Assembly: GCF_036711975.1 (NCBI RefSeq)
Contig: NC_091968.1
Coordinates: forward strand, 682,001 to 746,000
Direction of reading: 5' to 3'
Length of the DNA: 64,000 bases
Source of the DNA: Onthophagus taurus
Taxonomy: Eukaryota > Arthropoda > Insecta > Coleoptera > Scarabaeidae
The position numbers and the translations under genes are program-made. Each line of letters starts with the position of its first letter. Position 1 is the first letter of the stretch. Under the pieces are notes generated by a model, which searched no databases, was not told the DNA's origin, and saw nothing but the letters and a program-made list of their open reading frames with translations. This document shows positions 10,501-21,190 of this stretch, in pieces.

Positions 10501-13500
10501 AGTGAAATTTGTGGAGGGAAAATCGCGAAAAAATATTAAAATTCTTTCTTAAACATTAGCAAAATGGGGGGAACATGTTGTGCAGTAACAAATTGTGTAC
10601 GTTTTATGCAAAAAACCTTTTTATTTTCGTGAATAAACTTATATGAGAGATGAATCGCTATTAACACAAAATTAATTCTAAAGTGAAAAACCAAATGTAA
10701 TGAGCTGCGTACTCTAAGAAAACTTGGCTAGTCAAGAATAGCCCAAGCCAAGAATAGCCCGGATGAGAGTATGGAGAACTTTACACAATTTCGGTTTGTA
10801 CCACATCTTACCTGTACAAGCTTTAAAACCTGCCGACTACGTTTCAAGACTTGAATTTAGTCGCTGGTTATTGAGAAATCAAAGGATTTCTCGGATAATA
10901 TAATAACACCAGGAATTCACATTGTTGGGCACTTGAAAATCCACGAGAATATCATTTTCAAGATAGATTTTTGGTGAATATTTGGTGTGGCATTATTGAT
11001 GACCGCCTCATTGGTCCGTTTATAATTGAAGATCGTCTCACGGCCATTAGTTATTTACGTTTCATTAAAAATGCTCTTCCAATATTACTGGATAATGTTC
11101 CTTTTAATGTAAGATAACGAATGTGGATGCAGCACGATGGCGCACCTCCACACTATGGTCGACAAGTAACAGAATTTCTTAATCAAAATTATCCAAACCA
11201 GGGATTGGAAGGGGTTCAGCAGTTCCTTGGCTAGCAAGGTCACCAGACTTTAATCCCTTAGATTACTTTTTATGGGGAAAACTGAAAAGTTTAGTTTATG
11301 CTGAAAATATTGAAAACATAGAACAACTAGTAGCTAGAATTATGGATGCCACAGAAACTATTTGTGCTCATACTGAGACTGTTAGCAGAGCTACCACTTC
11401 AATTCTAAGAAGAGCTAGACTATGTATACAGCAACTGGGTGGACATTTTGAGCAACTAACTAATTCAATAAAACTGTTTCTTTTTAAATGGTCTACTACT
11501 ACTTATTTAAAATTTCAAATGTTTGTAGCTCAGTTACGATTGCGTTTTGGGTGTATGTTCATTAGACATTTTTGACTTGAAACCACCCCAAGCTATGGCA
11601 GAGACGTCGTGAGACACCTGCATGTATTTTCGCACCACATTTGGTTAAAACGCATATTTTCGGGTGAAATACGGTTGTTTCTTAGGTTTTCGACGCACAA
11701 CGACTAAAATGTCGTTAAATCTATACTTCGTTTTTTTTCTATAATACTTGTCAATGTACATTTTTTAGGGTTTCTGTTGGTATTATCTAGGATTCTTATA
11801 AAATTTATGTTGTTTTCCTGATTTTTAATAACATTTTCAGTAACTAAATAGTTGAGGTTAAAATACTAATAGATTTTTAGATATACGATTTTAACGAAGT
11901 ACATTGTAAAAACGTGCTACAAAGTAATTAAATAGAACAAAACACCTTTTCTAGGCAAATAAACACCCCACAACATTTTTTATGCACCTTTTCTTTTTGA
12001 ATAACGAAAGTTCAAACGTCCGTGTGACATATTTATTTAAAAACATGATAAAACAAAACTCCCTGTTAATTTTACCAACTTTAGAACAATTTGGCAGGTA
12101 TTATAGTAAAAAAATGAGCTATATAAACTAAAGATAACTTAAAATCTATAACTGATGCATGAAATTCCACTTTGAGTTAGGTTGATTAACATTTAAACCA
12201 GTGCGAATTTCTCAAATGTCGTATTGGGCATGGAGCAGAGGGTGAATTGTAAATTCCGGGTTGGGTTAGCCATGCGTTTGAAGACGCACGGCTAAACCCG
12301 ATACTTTCTAGTTCTAGTTTTACACTAGCATTATCATTAGAACTATTTAGGCTTAGGTCCATTACTACCATCTTTTAGTTAAATTTATCTTATAGATAAA
12401 CCCATGTACTAGCCAATCATAGCGCCTAAAATAGCCGTAACCGTGGTAATAATCCCTTAGATAGCTTAATTAGAAGATGGTAGTAACGAGCCTTAGAACT
12501 AGAATTATTGGGGTTTAGCCGTCTTGAGGGACATGCGGCTAAATTCGAATGTTTCTAGTTCTGGGTCTAGTGTTAGTGCTAGTTTTAAATGTATTAAGCG
12601 TTAGATTGTGGTATATTTTTATTAAAAGAAAAGTAGAACTAACACTAGACCTAGAACCAGAAACATTCGGGTTTAGCTGTGCGTCTCTTAAGACGGCACT
12701 ACGGCTCTATGTTGCGTTTTTTATTCCACTAAAACTAGAAGTAACATTAGAACTAGAAAGTCTACTATCAGTGCAGATTACAAAGTTTTTGCCAACTTTT
12801 TTGGAGTTGATGATTACATTAGCTACTATATTTTTAGCAGTTATTTCGAGCTGGGACAGTCGTGCAGTACGACCCTAAACTGCTCAGTCATGTTAGAACC
12901 TATTTGACATGAAGACTATACATATAATACAAGTCCTCATTTTAATTTTTTCTAAACTTTCTGTGACTTCTTTGTCACATGGAATTTAATGGGATAAATA
13001 ATAGGATATTAATATAAGAAATAAAAATAAATCATCATTAAACGTTTATTAAAAAGGTACAAGATACAATAATATTAAATGTATTCATATTCATGCATTA
13101 ATCTGTTTTATTTTTGTTTAGTTTATTTTTACGGTTTCTTAGAGCCGGTTGTACAATATACCGATAAACTTCTCGACAGCGTTGTCTGGCCGATAAGTTA
13201 GTTTGTACTGTATTACAATGTACGGTTATTTTTATCGGAGAGATTATTGACACGATAACTTATCGGGTATTCAGAGGTGCCGATAAGGCGGTTTTTCTGT
13301 CGTGAAAAAGTTTGGTTAGTTTGTTGTTCTGGAAGGAAAAAAATAAACGTACTGCTAATTATACACAATTAGGTGTATATTAGGCAATTAAATATAATTG
13401 CCTAATATACACCTATATATTTAATTGCCTAATATACAGGTGTTTCATGAGGAATGGTACATACGTTAATATGTTATAGATTTGTTCATTTTAAACAGAA

Positions 13501-16500
13501 ATGTTCCTAAAAACATGTGCTCAATTCTCAAAGGTAACTGAAATACAGCTAGTTAATGCATAAACTGATTTATTTAAATGTGTACATAAAATATCGTTGG
13601 CGATTAATTGAAATTGTAGAAATTCTAGCTAATATTATAGAAAATAAAAAAACAGATGCACTTGGAAAGAGCATCAAGATATGCACAAGAGAGCATATCT
13701 TGTATTTTAGAAAGCGGCATAGCAAAAGAATTGTCAAACTTTTAATTCAACCGGCACGACAAACCGTACATAGGAAGAGCTTCGCAGTAAATACGAAACA
13801 TTAAAAAAAGATGTCAAGCCATTGCCAAATACTGCACTGATGTGATAGGTACTGGTGGAGGTCCATGTAAAGAAAAGTTAAACCCGTTACATGAAAGAAC
13901 TAGAAATTTGATAAAATTAAGCTGCGATGGAACACCATCACAATTTGACAGTGATTGTTTAGGTTAATTATTTTACCAATTTTATAATATATGTGTTTAA
14001 CTCTGTTTATGAGAAATGCATGTTTAATCTTAACTATTAATTCTTTTTAATTCTTTCTTTCTTAACTTTTTTTGGTTAACCGCAACCGTCTAAAAAAATC
14101 CGTTTCATCTCACTGCGCCATGTGGTTATGTCGTTCTTTAATTTCTTTTTCTTTTACCTAAAAACATTAACTAAAAATTCGTTTTCGGACTCGCTGCTGG
14201 TACTAGTATCGTACAAATTAAACATTTTTCGATATTTATTAAAATGCTAATTGCACAATTTATACAATTGTTATTATTGTCAAAATCAGTTCAAATTTCA
14301 AAGAAAGACGTTAGCGTTACCAATCTACGGCACAAATGACTAGATATGGGAAAAAAGTACTACCAACCGAGTCTTATTTAGGCGATAGCAATCCTTCCGA
14401 CAAAAACAGTTTGTACAACAGCGAATATCTTTATCCTCCCGATAAGTTTATCGACCGGATAGTTATCAGACAGATTTATCGGTATATTGTACAACCGGCC
14501 CTTAATGAAACTATTTAGCACTATTTTAAAAGGTACAATATTAGTAATTAATTTACATTATTTTTTCTTTTTAATTTACCATATAAAACAGACATAGTAC
14601 AAAATTTGGTATAATATATGCGTTCTTTTTTTTAATTTGAATTCCGCTTTTAATTAGATAATTAAGTTAATAGTTAAGTTATTAATACTTACTTTGTCCC
14701 ACATAAAGTGCAACATGTCAATACATGTCTGAAGACGCCTGGCTAAACCCGATACTTTCTAGGTCTAATGTTGTAGTTTTACACTATCACTAGAACTAAC
14801 ACAAGACCTAGAACTAGAATCATTCGGGTTTAGCCGTCTTGAGAGATATGCTACTAAAATCGAATGTTTCTAGTTTTCGATCTAGTGTTAGTTCTAGTAT
14901 TCAGACTAGTAATCAGTCGTTATGCATCGAAAGCCTAAGAACAGCAAGGGTGTTTCATCCGTAAATATACGTCACATCAAAACTGTATGTATTTTTCGGT
15001 ATGTTCTACACCTTTCCGCACTTTCTTTTTATTTTTAACGTGCTTTTTGTGTCATTTCACATTGACTAAAAATCGTCGATTGACAAATTGCCACATGATG
15101 ATTCTTAAATTTTTCCTTTTTTAACATCAAAATTTTTATAAATAGATTTTTTTAGGAAGAAACTCAATTTTTCAAAAATACAACTTTAGCCCATCAAATC
15201 ACCTAAATCTAATTATAAAAGATAAACTTCCATTCTCTTGGCTTGGAGCTTACGAATTACTAAATGACAAAGAAATAATTTTGGGATTTTCCACCGATAA
15301 ATTTATAATTTACAACCAAACGCGGAGAAGAATCATTTTTGAAGTGAATTGCGGTGGGGGACATCGCCTTTGGGATTATCACTTAACAAATAATTATTTT
15401 ACCCTGACCTATCAAAAAGTTGATAAATTAATTTCGATCGAATTCAATTTAGAAAGCGAGGTTAGAAACGTTTTGGAGTCATTCCATGGAACGGAAACGA
15501 ATTGCATGAAATTAATTGTAACCAAATCAACCCCATTTACGTGTTTTTGTATATCCGGGGGCGAAGATACAACTTTGAGGTTATCAAAAATTAATTTTGA
15601 AGATGAATTAAACGGATTCGAAGTTGTTAATGTAATCAAATCGCATTTATCGAGTATAAGAGTTGTAATTTATCATCAAATTAATTTTAAAGAGTACTTT
15701 GTGTTTTCCGGTGGGGGAAGGGCGCAAATTATTTTGTGGAAATTAAATGTTTTTGGTGAAAATATTATTTTTAAGGAATTATTTTCTTATTACAAAGAAC
15801 TCGATGAATTCGAATCTGAAATCCGAATAATGGATTTAACAACGATTGAGGTTAATAATAAAATAGTTTTATTCTCGGCCTGTTCAAACGGAGATATTAA
15901 AATTTATGAAATCGGTTTAATAAATCCAGAAATTAAGTATTTATTTAAAATAGCACATAAAAAACGATGCATCTTGAAATTATTTACAATTAAATTTGGA
16001 AACATCTCATTTTTAGTTTCAACTTCAACTGATGGTTATATTAATTTCTTCAACATTAGTGATCTTGAAAACTTAAATAATTCTTTTGTAGCCGAATTCA
16101 AAACAAATCAATCTGGAATAAATAGCACTTCATTTTGTTATTTGCCCGATAATAAAGCCGTTATTTTAACTGGAGGTGATGATAAAGCGTTTAGTTTAAA
16201 TTTAATCGAATGTAATAACGCCACAATTAATAGACTAAGTTATTATTCCAATGAAAATCACCACTTTGCGCACATAACCGGAGCTTTTATAACGAAATCT
16301 CATTTTATAACCGCATCAATCGATCAAAAAGTAATCGTTTTTCATTGGGAATTAATCAATAATCAATTTGAAGTTAAAGAAGTTTGTAAAAGGTTCACCC
16401 ATATCACTGATTTGCAAGGAATTGATTATGTGTTTAATGACAATAAGTTAAAATTAGTTTTGTTTGGGAATGGATTTGAAATATTTAGTGTTAATTTAGA

Positions 16501-16504
16501 ATAA
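7573..16504 (+). CDS. WDR6: WDR6, WD40 partner of the tRNA Nm34 2'-O-methyltransferase
   Basis: Two exons, 7573-9094 and 15156-16504, joined across a 6,061-nt phase-1 intron (TTAG|GTAAAA donor; TTTTTTTAG|GAAGAA acceptor), give about 956 aa (human WDR6 is about 1,121). WDR6/Trm734 binds FTSJ1/Trm7 and directs methylation of tRNA wobble position 34. WD40-type repeats run through both halves. Family hallmarks: GHKGVIFSIDYSEKLGLICS in exon 1; PPMKERWSTSATFCGDNLIVG before the junction; after it, NCGGGHRLWDY, SGGEDTTLRL, HKKRCILK and SASIDQ-type blades. Exon 2 opens RNSIFQKYNFSPSNH and has no start codon of its own at the junction. A poly(A) signal AATAAA follows the stop. The two halves are not separate genes. 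Confidence 0.93.
9411..9837. mobile_element. Harbinger-type MITE, 427 bp
   Basis: Starts GGGTGTGTTTACGTTGGAGC and ends with its inverted counterpart (GCTCCAACTTAAACGCACCC), flanked by the 3-bp duplication TAA at 9408-9410 and 9838-9840. TIRs are imperfect and extend to a shared block TATATGCAGGTGTTTATATTG. GGGTGCGTTT-like termini with a TWA target duplication are typical of PIF/Harbinger. No coding capacity. It sits inside the left TIR of mariner element 1, so it is younger than that element. Confidence 0.85.
10026..11470 (+). pseudogene. Mariner element 1 transposase remnant
   Basis: The N-terminal frame at 10026-10361 (MFTFSNEEYADIHFVYGLCN) is the helix-turn-helix domain seen in this insect mariner group. 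After a foreign insert the homology resumes at about 10765 (VWRTLHNFGL, then RLEFSRWLL), the DDE part follows (NIWCGIIDDRLIGPF; QHDGAPPHYGRQ near 11130), and it ends with QQLGGHFEQL near 11450. Several in-frame stops and frameshifts, including one within the DDE region near 11115, make it inactive. Confidence 0.85.
10312..10755. other. Unidentified insert of about 440 bp in mariner transposase
   Basis: The mariner coding homology breaks after the RRIANTLNI codons and resumes at VWRTLHNF, with about 440 bp of unrelated sequence between. The string AAGAATAGCC occurs just before the left break (10292) and twice near the right break (10736-10757), so it may be a target-site duplication or a local repeat. 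No TIRs, tail or ORF are apparent. Confidence 0.5.
12225..12720. repeat. Foldback repeat cluster with GGGTTTAGCCGTCTT arms
   Basis: Several arms of one family in opposing orientations: CGGCTAAACCCGATACTTTC near 12289, GGGTTTAGCCGTCTTGAG near 12511, and CGGGTTTAGCTGTGCGTCTC near 12669, spaced by runs of CTAGTTCTAGTGTTAGT-like sequence. The arms can pair into hairpins; the left one is itself a hairpin (GGGTTAGCCATGCGT facing ACGCACGGCTAAACCC). ORFs across it are incidental. A related unit is at 14725. Confidence 0.7.
13371..13414. repeat. Perfect palindrome, 20-bp arms
   Basis: Left arm AGGTGTATATTAGGCAATTA (13371-13390), loop AATA, right arm its exact reverse complement (13395-13414). A third, nearly complete right arm follows at about 13421 (TAATTGCCTAATATACAGGT). 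It could form a cruciform. Confidence 0.95.
13556..13965 (+). pseudogene. Harbinger Myb-like protein remnant
   Basis: An open stretch at 13556-13804 and a following out-of-frame piece read like the Myb/SANT accessory protein of Harbinger elements: an NTDALGKS-like block near 13650, then TGGGPCKEKLNPLHERT near 13850-13905. Frames are broken. In intact elements this protein brings the transposase to the ends and the nucleus. Family call by similarity of the TGGGP block only. Confidence 0.5.
14725..14915. repeat. Foldback repeat, second copy
   Basis: GAAGACGCCTGGCTAAACCC at the left faces GGGTTTAGCCGTCTTGAG about 90 bp later, with CTAGGTCTA/TAGACCTAG-type arms between, then a further CTAGTGTTAGTTCTAG stretch. 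Same family as 12225-12720. No coding content. Confidence 0.7.
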
Positions 16505-16651
16505 ATTTAATAAATATGAATATGAATTTTCTTTTACCAATCAAAAAAATAATAAAGTAAACTCCAACTTAAAATTGCTCAACTCAAATTTATTTTTTGA
16601 GAAACCAAATGTTAACAATTAATAAGTAAGTCGGTAAAAATCATTTTCTTG

Positions 16652-17228
16652 TTAAGCTCCAATTACAACACATCTTTTTCCACGGGGAACCATCCCAGAT
16701 TTACAAGAACATTGAAGATTAGTGCAAGTCATTAATCCGACCATATCCTCACCCCAATAACAATCATCATCCTTTAAACAATCTTCATATAAACCTATTT
16801 GAACAAAAATTACATCAAATTAACCTTCTTCATTCAAAAATTATTCTTACCCCTGTTTTTCCTACAACTTCCATTCCAATTAAAATAAGGTTTACAAACA
16901 CATTGACCGTTTGAGCAAATCCTGTTGTAATCGGTGGTACCAATTTGACAATCTGTATAAGAAATACAGCTAGTGGCTGGAACTACAGGTTGAACACAAG
17001 TATTTTCATGTTGAATCATCGAAGAAATACATTGGCAAACTGAATCTTTGCATTCTGCGTTAATGATGTAGTTACAATCGGAGTTTAAAGAACAAACACC
17101 CCCTAAATGAGCAGCTAATAAAATGCAAAAACAATATTGATAGTTTAATTAACAAAGAACGAAAAGAATTTGAACTTACCATAGCTTGTTGCTAAAGTAA
17201 TGCAAAATAAAATTAAAATCTTTTCCAT
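16652..17228 (-). CDS. Secreted cysteine-rich protein with EB-type modules
   Basis: Three exons read from splice sites: 17228-17180, 17114-16851 and 16794-16652, phases consistent, about 151 aa. It begins MEKILILFCITLATSYA, a typical signal peptide, followed by about 19 cysteines in repeated patterns (SDCNYIINAECKDSVCQC; TDCQIG..ICSNGQCVCKPYF; DCLKDDDCYWGED..CSCKSG) like arthropod EB modules, and ends CVVIGA. Probably extracellular; partner and role unknown. Convergent with WDR6, with 147 bp between the stops. The gene structure is well supported; the family name less so. Confidence 0.82.
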
Positions 17229-17811
17229 TTTTCTTATTAAACAATGAAATATGGAATGATTTTGAGATGTTTCTGTGCTCCATTTTATAGTTGGAACAAT
17301 AAAAATCAAACTACGCTAATAAAACATGGAAATTAACGTAAAATAACGTGATATTTGCATAATGCGAAATATATGTTATCTAATAAATATTATTCATTGT
17401 TCATTCATTGTGATGCAGAGAACTTTGTGGAAAACTTTATAAATTAAGAAAACATGTTTGAATCATTATTAAAACATATTTATTTACCTTAAATTTTAAT
17501 AATAATAAGCGTTTTATTACGCGTTACAATTTTCCCTTTCTAATACAGTATAATATCCCATTATGTATGGAATCAACTTTATAAAAAAACATTTTATACA
17601 AAAGTTGTTTAATATTTTATTTACCATAATAAGACAGCATTCAATTGTTTTTATTTCAGAAAACAAATGAGCAACGAATAATAATTAAATTTTTGTAAAT
17701 GGCAATATATTCTTTCTTTAGGCTCATTTGATAGAGATTACTTTTCTCTTTACAATAGCGTAAAATGTTTGTATCCTTACATAAGAAAATTTTTACCTGT
17801 ATAGGTATATA
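17229..17811. other. AT-rich intergenic stretch
   Basis: Upstream of the EB-type gene. It contains no ORF of interest, no terminal repeats and no tandem repeats that I can see. The EB-gene promoter should be in its left part, but no TATA box can be assigned. Confidence 0.5.
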
Positions 17812-18417
17812 CAGGTGATTCAAAAAACCGCTGACAGACTACTAGGGCAGCTAATACATCAAAAATTAAACTGAAACGTCTTAATATACACGGGCTTGCA
17901 AATGCCACCTTAACGAGATATAAGGGTGTCAAAGTTTCTTTAAAATTAAACATTATCTGCAATAAAAAGCACTTTTTTTGAAAATATTGTCTACGCCATT
18001 GCTAATTTTATCAAACGGGCAGTATTTTCGTGTAAAGTGATCAATTATCTATCAATTGATCTGTTACAAAACTTTGATCAAAGCAATAGTTTTTAAGAAA
18101 AACACGTTTGTAGAAAATTTGTTAATCCAATCCAAAAACTGTTGCTTTAATTAAAGTATTGTAAGAGACCAATTGATAGATAATTAATCACTTTACACGA
18201 AAATACAGACCGTTTGACAAAATTAGCAGTGGAGTTGAAAATATTTTTAAAAAAGGGTTTTTTTTATTGCAGATTATGTTTAATTTTAAAGAAACTTTGA
18301 CACCTTTTTGTCTCGTTACGGTGGCATTTGCAAGCCCATGTATATTAAGACTTTTCATCTTAATTTTTGATGTATTACCTGCCCTAGAAGTTCGTTAGCG
18401 GTTTTTTGAAATAGCAG
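17812..18417. mobile_element. Foldback MITE, 606 bp
   Basis: Almost entirely an inverted repeat. The left arm (CAAAAAACCGCTGACAGAC, GGGCAGCTAATACATCAAAA, AAGTGATCAATTATCTATCA) is mirrored on the right (TTGATAGATAATTAATCACT ... GCGGTTTTTTG). Flanked by TA, as for mariner-derived MITEs. No coding content. Its right TA directly precedes the TA of mariner element 2. Confidence 0.85.
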
Positions 18418-18421
18418 TATA

Positions 18422-20147
18422 CAGTGTGTCCCCGGATTGTGTCCCCGTAAGGTATAATTGACGATAAATTTTTGAATTCAAATTCCATCTTTTGCAATTA
18501 AAGTCTGGATGTCATAAAACGAAATATAACCAAGTTTTATGTCAAATATCCTCAAAGTACCAAAGTTAACGCAAGAAGTTTGTTAACCGTTGCAGGTAAA
18601 GTGGTCTTTCTGAGCAATGTACAACAAAAGTTGATTAAGATAAAATGTTTGTTATGTTAAATTATAGCGATATGCCGAATTTTATTAATTTAGCATATAA
18701 AAGAAAAAATGAGCTTTTTCTTGAAAACTTTTTTCTAATCTTCCGTTTCACAATAAAAACAAATGATCTGAGTTTTACATCACAACATAAAATATTTATA
18801 GTGCAGTGCTAATTGGGCTGATTGGGGAACATTAGTAACAATGCAGTCTTAAGGCAATTAGAGGATAAATTTGGATTTTTAGTAGATAAAAAAACAATGA
18901 AGACAGTTGTTAAAAAATTTTCGGAAACGGGCAATGTGGAAAATAAAAGGAAGGAAAAAATGCGAAGGAAAGAAATTGTTGCAGTAACGAACGCAGTGGA
19001 TTACGGTGAGGTGTCGTTAAGAAAAAGGGCACTTCAAGTCGGTATAAGTAAATCCCATTTACAAAGAATTTATCGAGAAAATAAAATATTGCCGTATAAA
19101 CCAAAATTTAACCACACTATCGAATTAGGTGATGAAGCAAAACGTTTAGATTATTGTTTGTGGCTTGGGTACAAAATTTTGAAAGACAGAACTTTTTAAA
19201 AAACATAATATTTTTGGACGAAGCATCGTTCACCACTAATGGAGTGGTTACATCACAAAATTGTCGATTCTGGTCAAAGACTAATCCACATTATCGCATA
19301 GCTTGTAAACGTCAGTATTCCCAGAAAGTGAATGTGTGGTGTGCTATTTCGTGGGACGGTGTTATTGGACCGTACTTCATAAACGGCAATTTGAATCAAC
19401 ACCGATATTTGGAAATACTAGAAAATTGTTTATTTCATTATCTTCACGGCGTGGATTTAGAAAAACGCAATAAATAATATTTTCAACAAGATGGTTGCGG
19501 CCCACATTCGACCATTTTAATTAGAAATTATTTAAATACGTTATTTGGAAAAAAATGGATTGGTAGATATGGTTCGCAACCATGGCCGCCAAGAAGTCCG
19601 GATTTATCTATTATGGATTTTTATTTTTGGGATTATGTAAAACAAAAAGTGTACACTGAAAATTTTAATAACAATTTGGATCGTTTAAAACAAAAAATTG
19701 AAACTGTTATAAGAGAAATTCAGTTGGGTTGGACCATATTAGAAAAAGTTATAAACAATGTCGGAAAAGAGCTGAATTATGTGTTAGTGTTGGTGGTGGT
19801 GTCATTGAATAAGCTTTTATGTTAATTTAGTTTAGATTGAAAATGTTTTGTTAATCTTATGATTTAAAAATCTGCATTTTGCTTTTATATCCTAAATTAA
19901 TAAAATTTGGCATATCGCTATTTAACATAACAAACATTTTATCTTAATCAACTTTTCTTGTACATTGCTCAGAAAGACCACTTTACCTGCAACGGTTAAC
20001 AAACTTCTTGCGTTAACGTTGGTACTTTGAGGACATTTGACGTAAAACTTAGTTATATTTCGTTTTATGACATCCAGACTTTAATTGCAAAAGATGGAAT
20101 TTGAATTCAAAAATGTATCGTCAATTATACCTTACGGGGACACACTG
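18422..20147 (+). mobile_element. Tc1/mariner element 2 with about 260-bp terminal repeats
   Basis: Left end CAGTGTGTCCCC, right end GGGGACACACTG, each flanked by TA. The inverted homology runs for about 260 bp (GTAAGGTATAATTGACGAT ... ATAACAAACATTTTATCTT). The left arm has an extra 13-bp GTGTCCCCGGATT duplication. Transposase frames fill the middle. Only a few breaks, so this is a fairly young copy. Confidence 0.92.
18822..19825 (+). pseudogene. Mariner element 2 transposase, nearly whole
   Basis: Three overlapping frames (18822-19199, 19154-19477, 19613-19825) make a continuous IS630/Tc1/mariner transposase match: helix-turn-helix region (KRALQVGISKSHLQRIYREN), first catalytic Asp in FLDEASFTTNG, NVWCAISWDGVIGPYF, second Asp in QQDGCGPHS, third in PPRSPDLSIMDFYFW. 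A frameshift near 19195, a stop at 19475-19477 and a second frame change before 19613 break it. Closest in this window to the intact transposase at 46829. Confidence 0.88.
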
Positions 20148-20149
20148 TA

Positions 20150-21190
20150 TATATACCTCCAGATCCTCTACCCTCCCCCCCCTTTTCCCACCTTCGCCTC
20201 CTCGCCCCCATCACCTCCCTCATCTATCTTTTGCCTTCGCCCCCCTCTCCCAAAATTTGCTTCCTGTCCATTGCCTCCTCCCTTAGCTCACTACACCCTC
20301 TCAGCATGTGTTCCAGCGTCTCCCAATCCTCTCCACACAGCCTACACCACCTCTCCACATCGTCCGCCCAGTACCTATTCCCCCTCCTCATTGCCACAGC
20401 GGAATCTTGCCACCAATCTCTTCCCTTCATCAACCCCTTCCATCAACAATTACTTTGGCAGTTCCTCTGTCACTATCTCCCCATACCTTTCATTATATCT
20501 CCCTTCTCGTATCTGTGACCTTCTTTCCTGCCTCTGTGTATCCCTGTCCCTATCTCTCAGTCCTCTCCACATTTCACCTCTTTCCGCTCTTCTGTTTTCG
20601 ATCCCAGTTAGTGAATATCCCACTTTTCTATAATATTCTTCCCTGTCTCTTTGCCCATAGATTAGCCTTCTCTCCTTAATTTCCCTCCAGCATTCTCTCA
20701 GGATCCTGCAATACGGTCTTGCTTCTATCATTTCCTCATACTTCGCTGCTCTTCTCCCAGCCTCCACCCTTACTGGATCCACCTTGACCTCCTCCTCACT
20801 ATATACCCTGGAGTCTCCCTTGCCAACCCTAGTACCCATCTCCAATACCGTGTTTGTATATCCTTATATACTTACCTATATACTTCTGCGCATCATTTCA
20901 TCATTTCCATAAATTGTGCTCCTTGCCAAGCCATCAAACATAACCTTTCTTTTTCCCATGTCCCTCCCAAAAGTTCTTTCCCCCCATCCCAAACCTGTCC
21001 CATCACCCTCACGTGCGCCCCGACCTTATTATTTTCCGCCAACCCATATCCCATGTAAGTACGTGTACTCTTTCACTTGCTCTATCTTCCCTGCCACATC
21101 CATTCCTCCTTTCTTCTCCCCACTTTGCAGAACTTCGTTATCTTTGTTTTCTCGACGTTTACCTCCAACCCCTTCTACCTTAAATTTTAA
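20150..21190 (-). mobile_element. LINE fragment (R1-like), 5'-truncated
   Basis: Minus-strand remnant of a non-LTR retrotransposon ORF2. From the right: the end of the reverse transcriptase (EGLEVNVEKTKITKFCKVG near 21175, then VKEYTYL), a basic linker (20845-20450), and a C-terminal Cys/His knuckle CRLCGEDWETLEHMLRGC near 20300. At least one frame change near 20440. The GC-rich 3' end lies next to the right end of mariner element 2. The plus-strand proline-rich ORFs here are shadows. Confidence 0.78.

Larger units (their letters stand above)
9337..11624 (+). mobile_element. Tc1/mariner element 1 (decayed), carrying a MITE
   Basis: Terminal inverted repeats: left ACAGCGTGTCCCACGACGT..GCCATAGCTTGGG, right (reverse complement) CAGGTGTCTCACGACGTCTC.GCCATAGCTTGGGG, flanked by TA. 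The inverted homology continues as TACACCCAAAACGC at 9847 and near 11548 and is interrupted on the left by the MITE at 9411-9837. Without insertions the element is about 1.4 kb. Transposase remnants lie at 10026-11470. Confidence 0.85.
13142..14501 (+). mobile_element. Harbinger element, 1.36 kb, non-autonomous or decayed
   Basis: TIRs GAGCCGGTTGTACAATATAC at the left and, on the right, the inverted GTATATTGTACAACCGGCCC, both followed inward by CGATAAA. Flanked by the 3-bp duplication TTA (13139-13141 and 14502-14504), as expected for PIF/Harbinger. No transposase is left; a remnant of the Myb-like accessory protein lies inside. It carries a perfect 20-bp-arm palindrome at 13371-13414. Confidence 0.88.
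9095..15155 (+). other. WDR6 intron, 6.06 kb, transposon-filled
   Basis: The only WDR6 intron. It holds a mariner (9337-11624) with a Harbinger MITE in it, a Harbinger element (13142-14501) and foldback repeats around 12.2-12.7 and 14.7-14.9 kb. The stretches 9095-9336, 11626-12220, 12900-13141, 14520-14720 and 14920-15155 show no gene or recognisable element. All elements are non-functional by reading. Confidence 0.85.

Noticed and set aside
12549-12878. 109-aa plus-strand ORF
   Set aside because: It runs through foldback arms (CTAGTTCTAG repeats) and has a biased, repetitive composition.
13556-13804. 82-aa ORF as a host gene
   Set aside because: It lies inside a Harbinger element and reads like a damaged Myb accessory protein of that family.
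20085-20679. Proline/serine-rich ORFs on the plus strand
   Set aside because: They are the antisense of the minus-strand LINE C-terminal region, whose Cys/His knuckle is recognisable.
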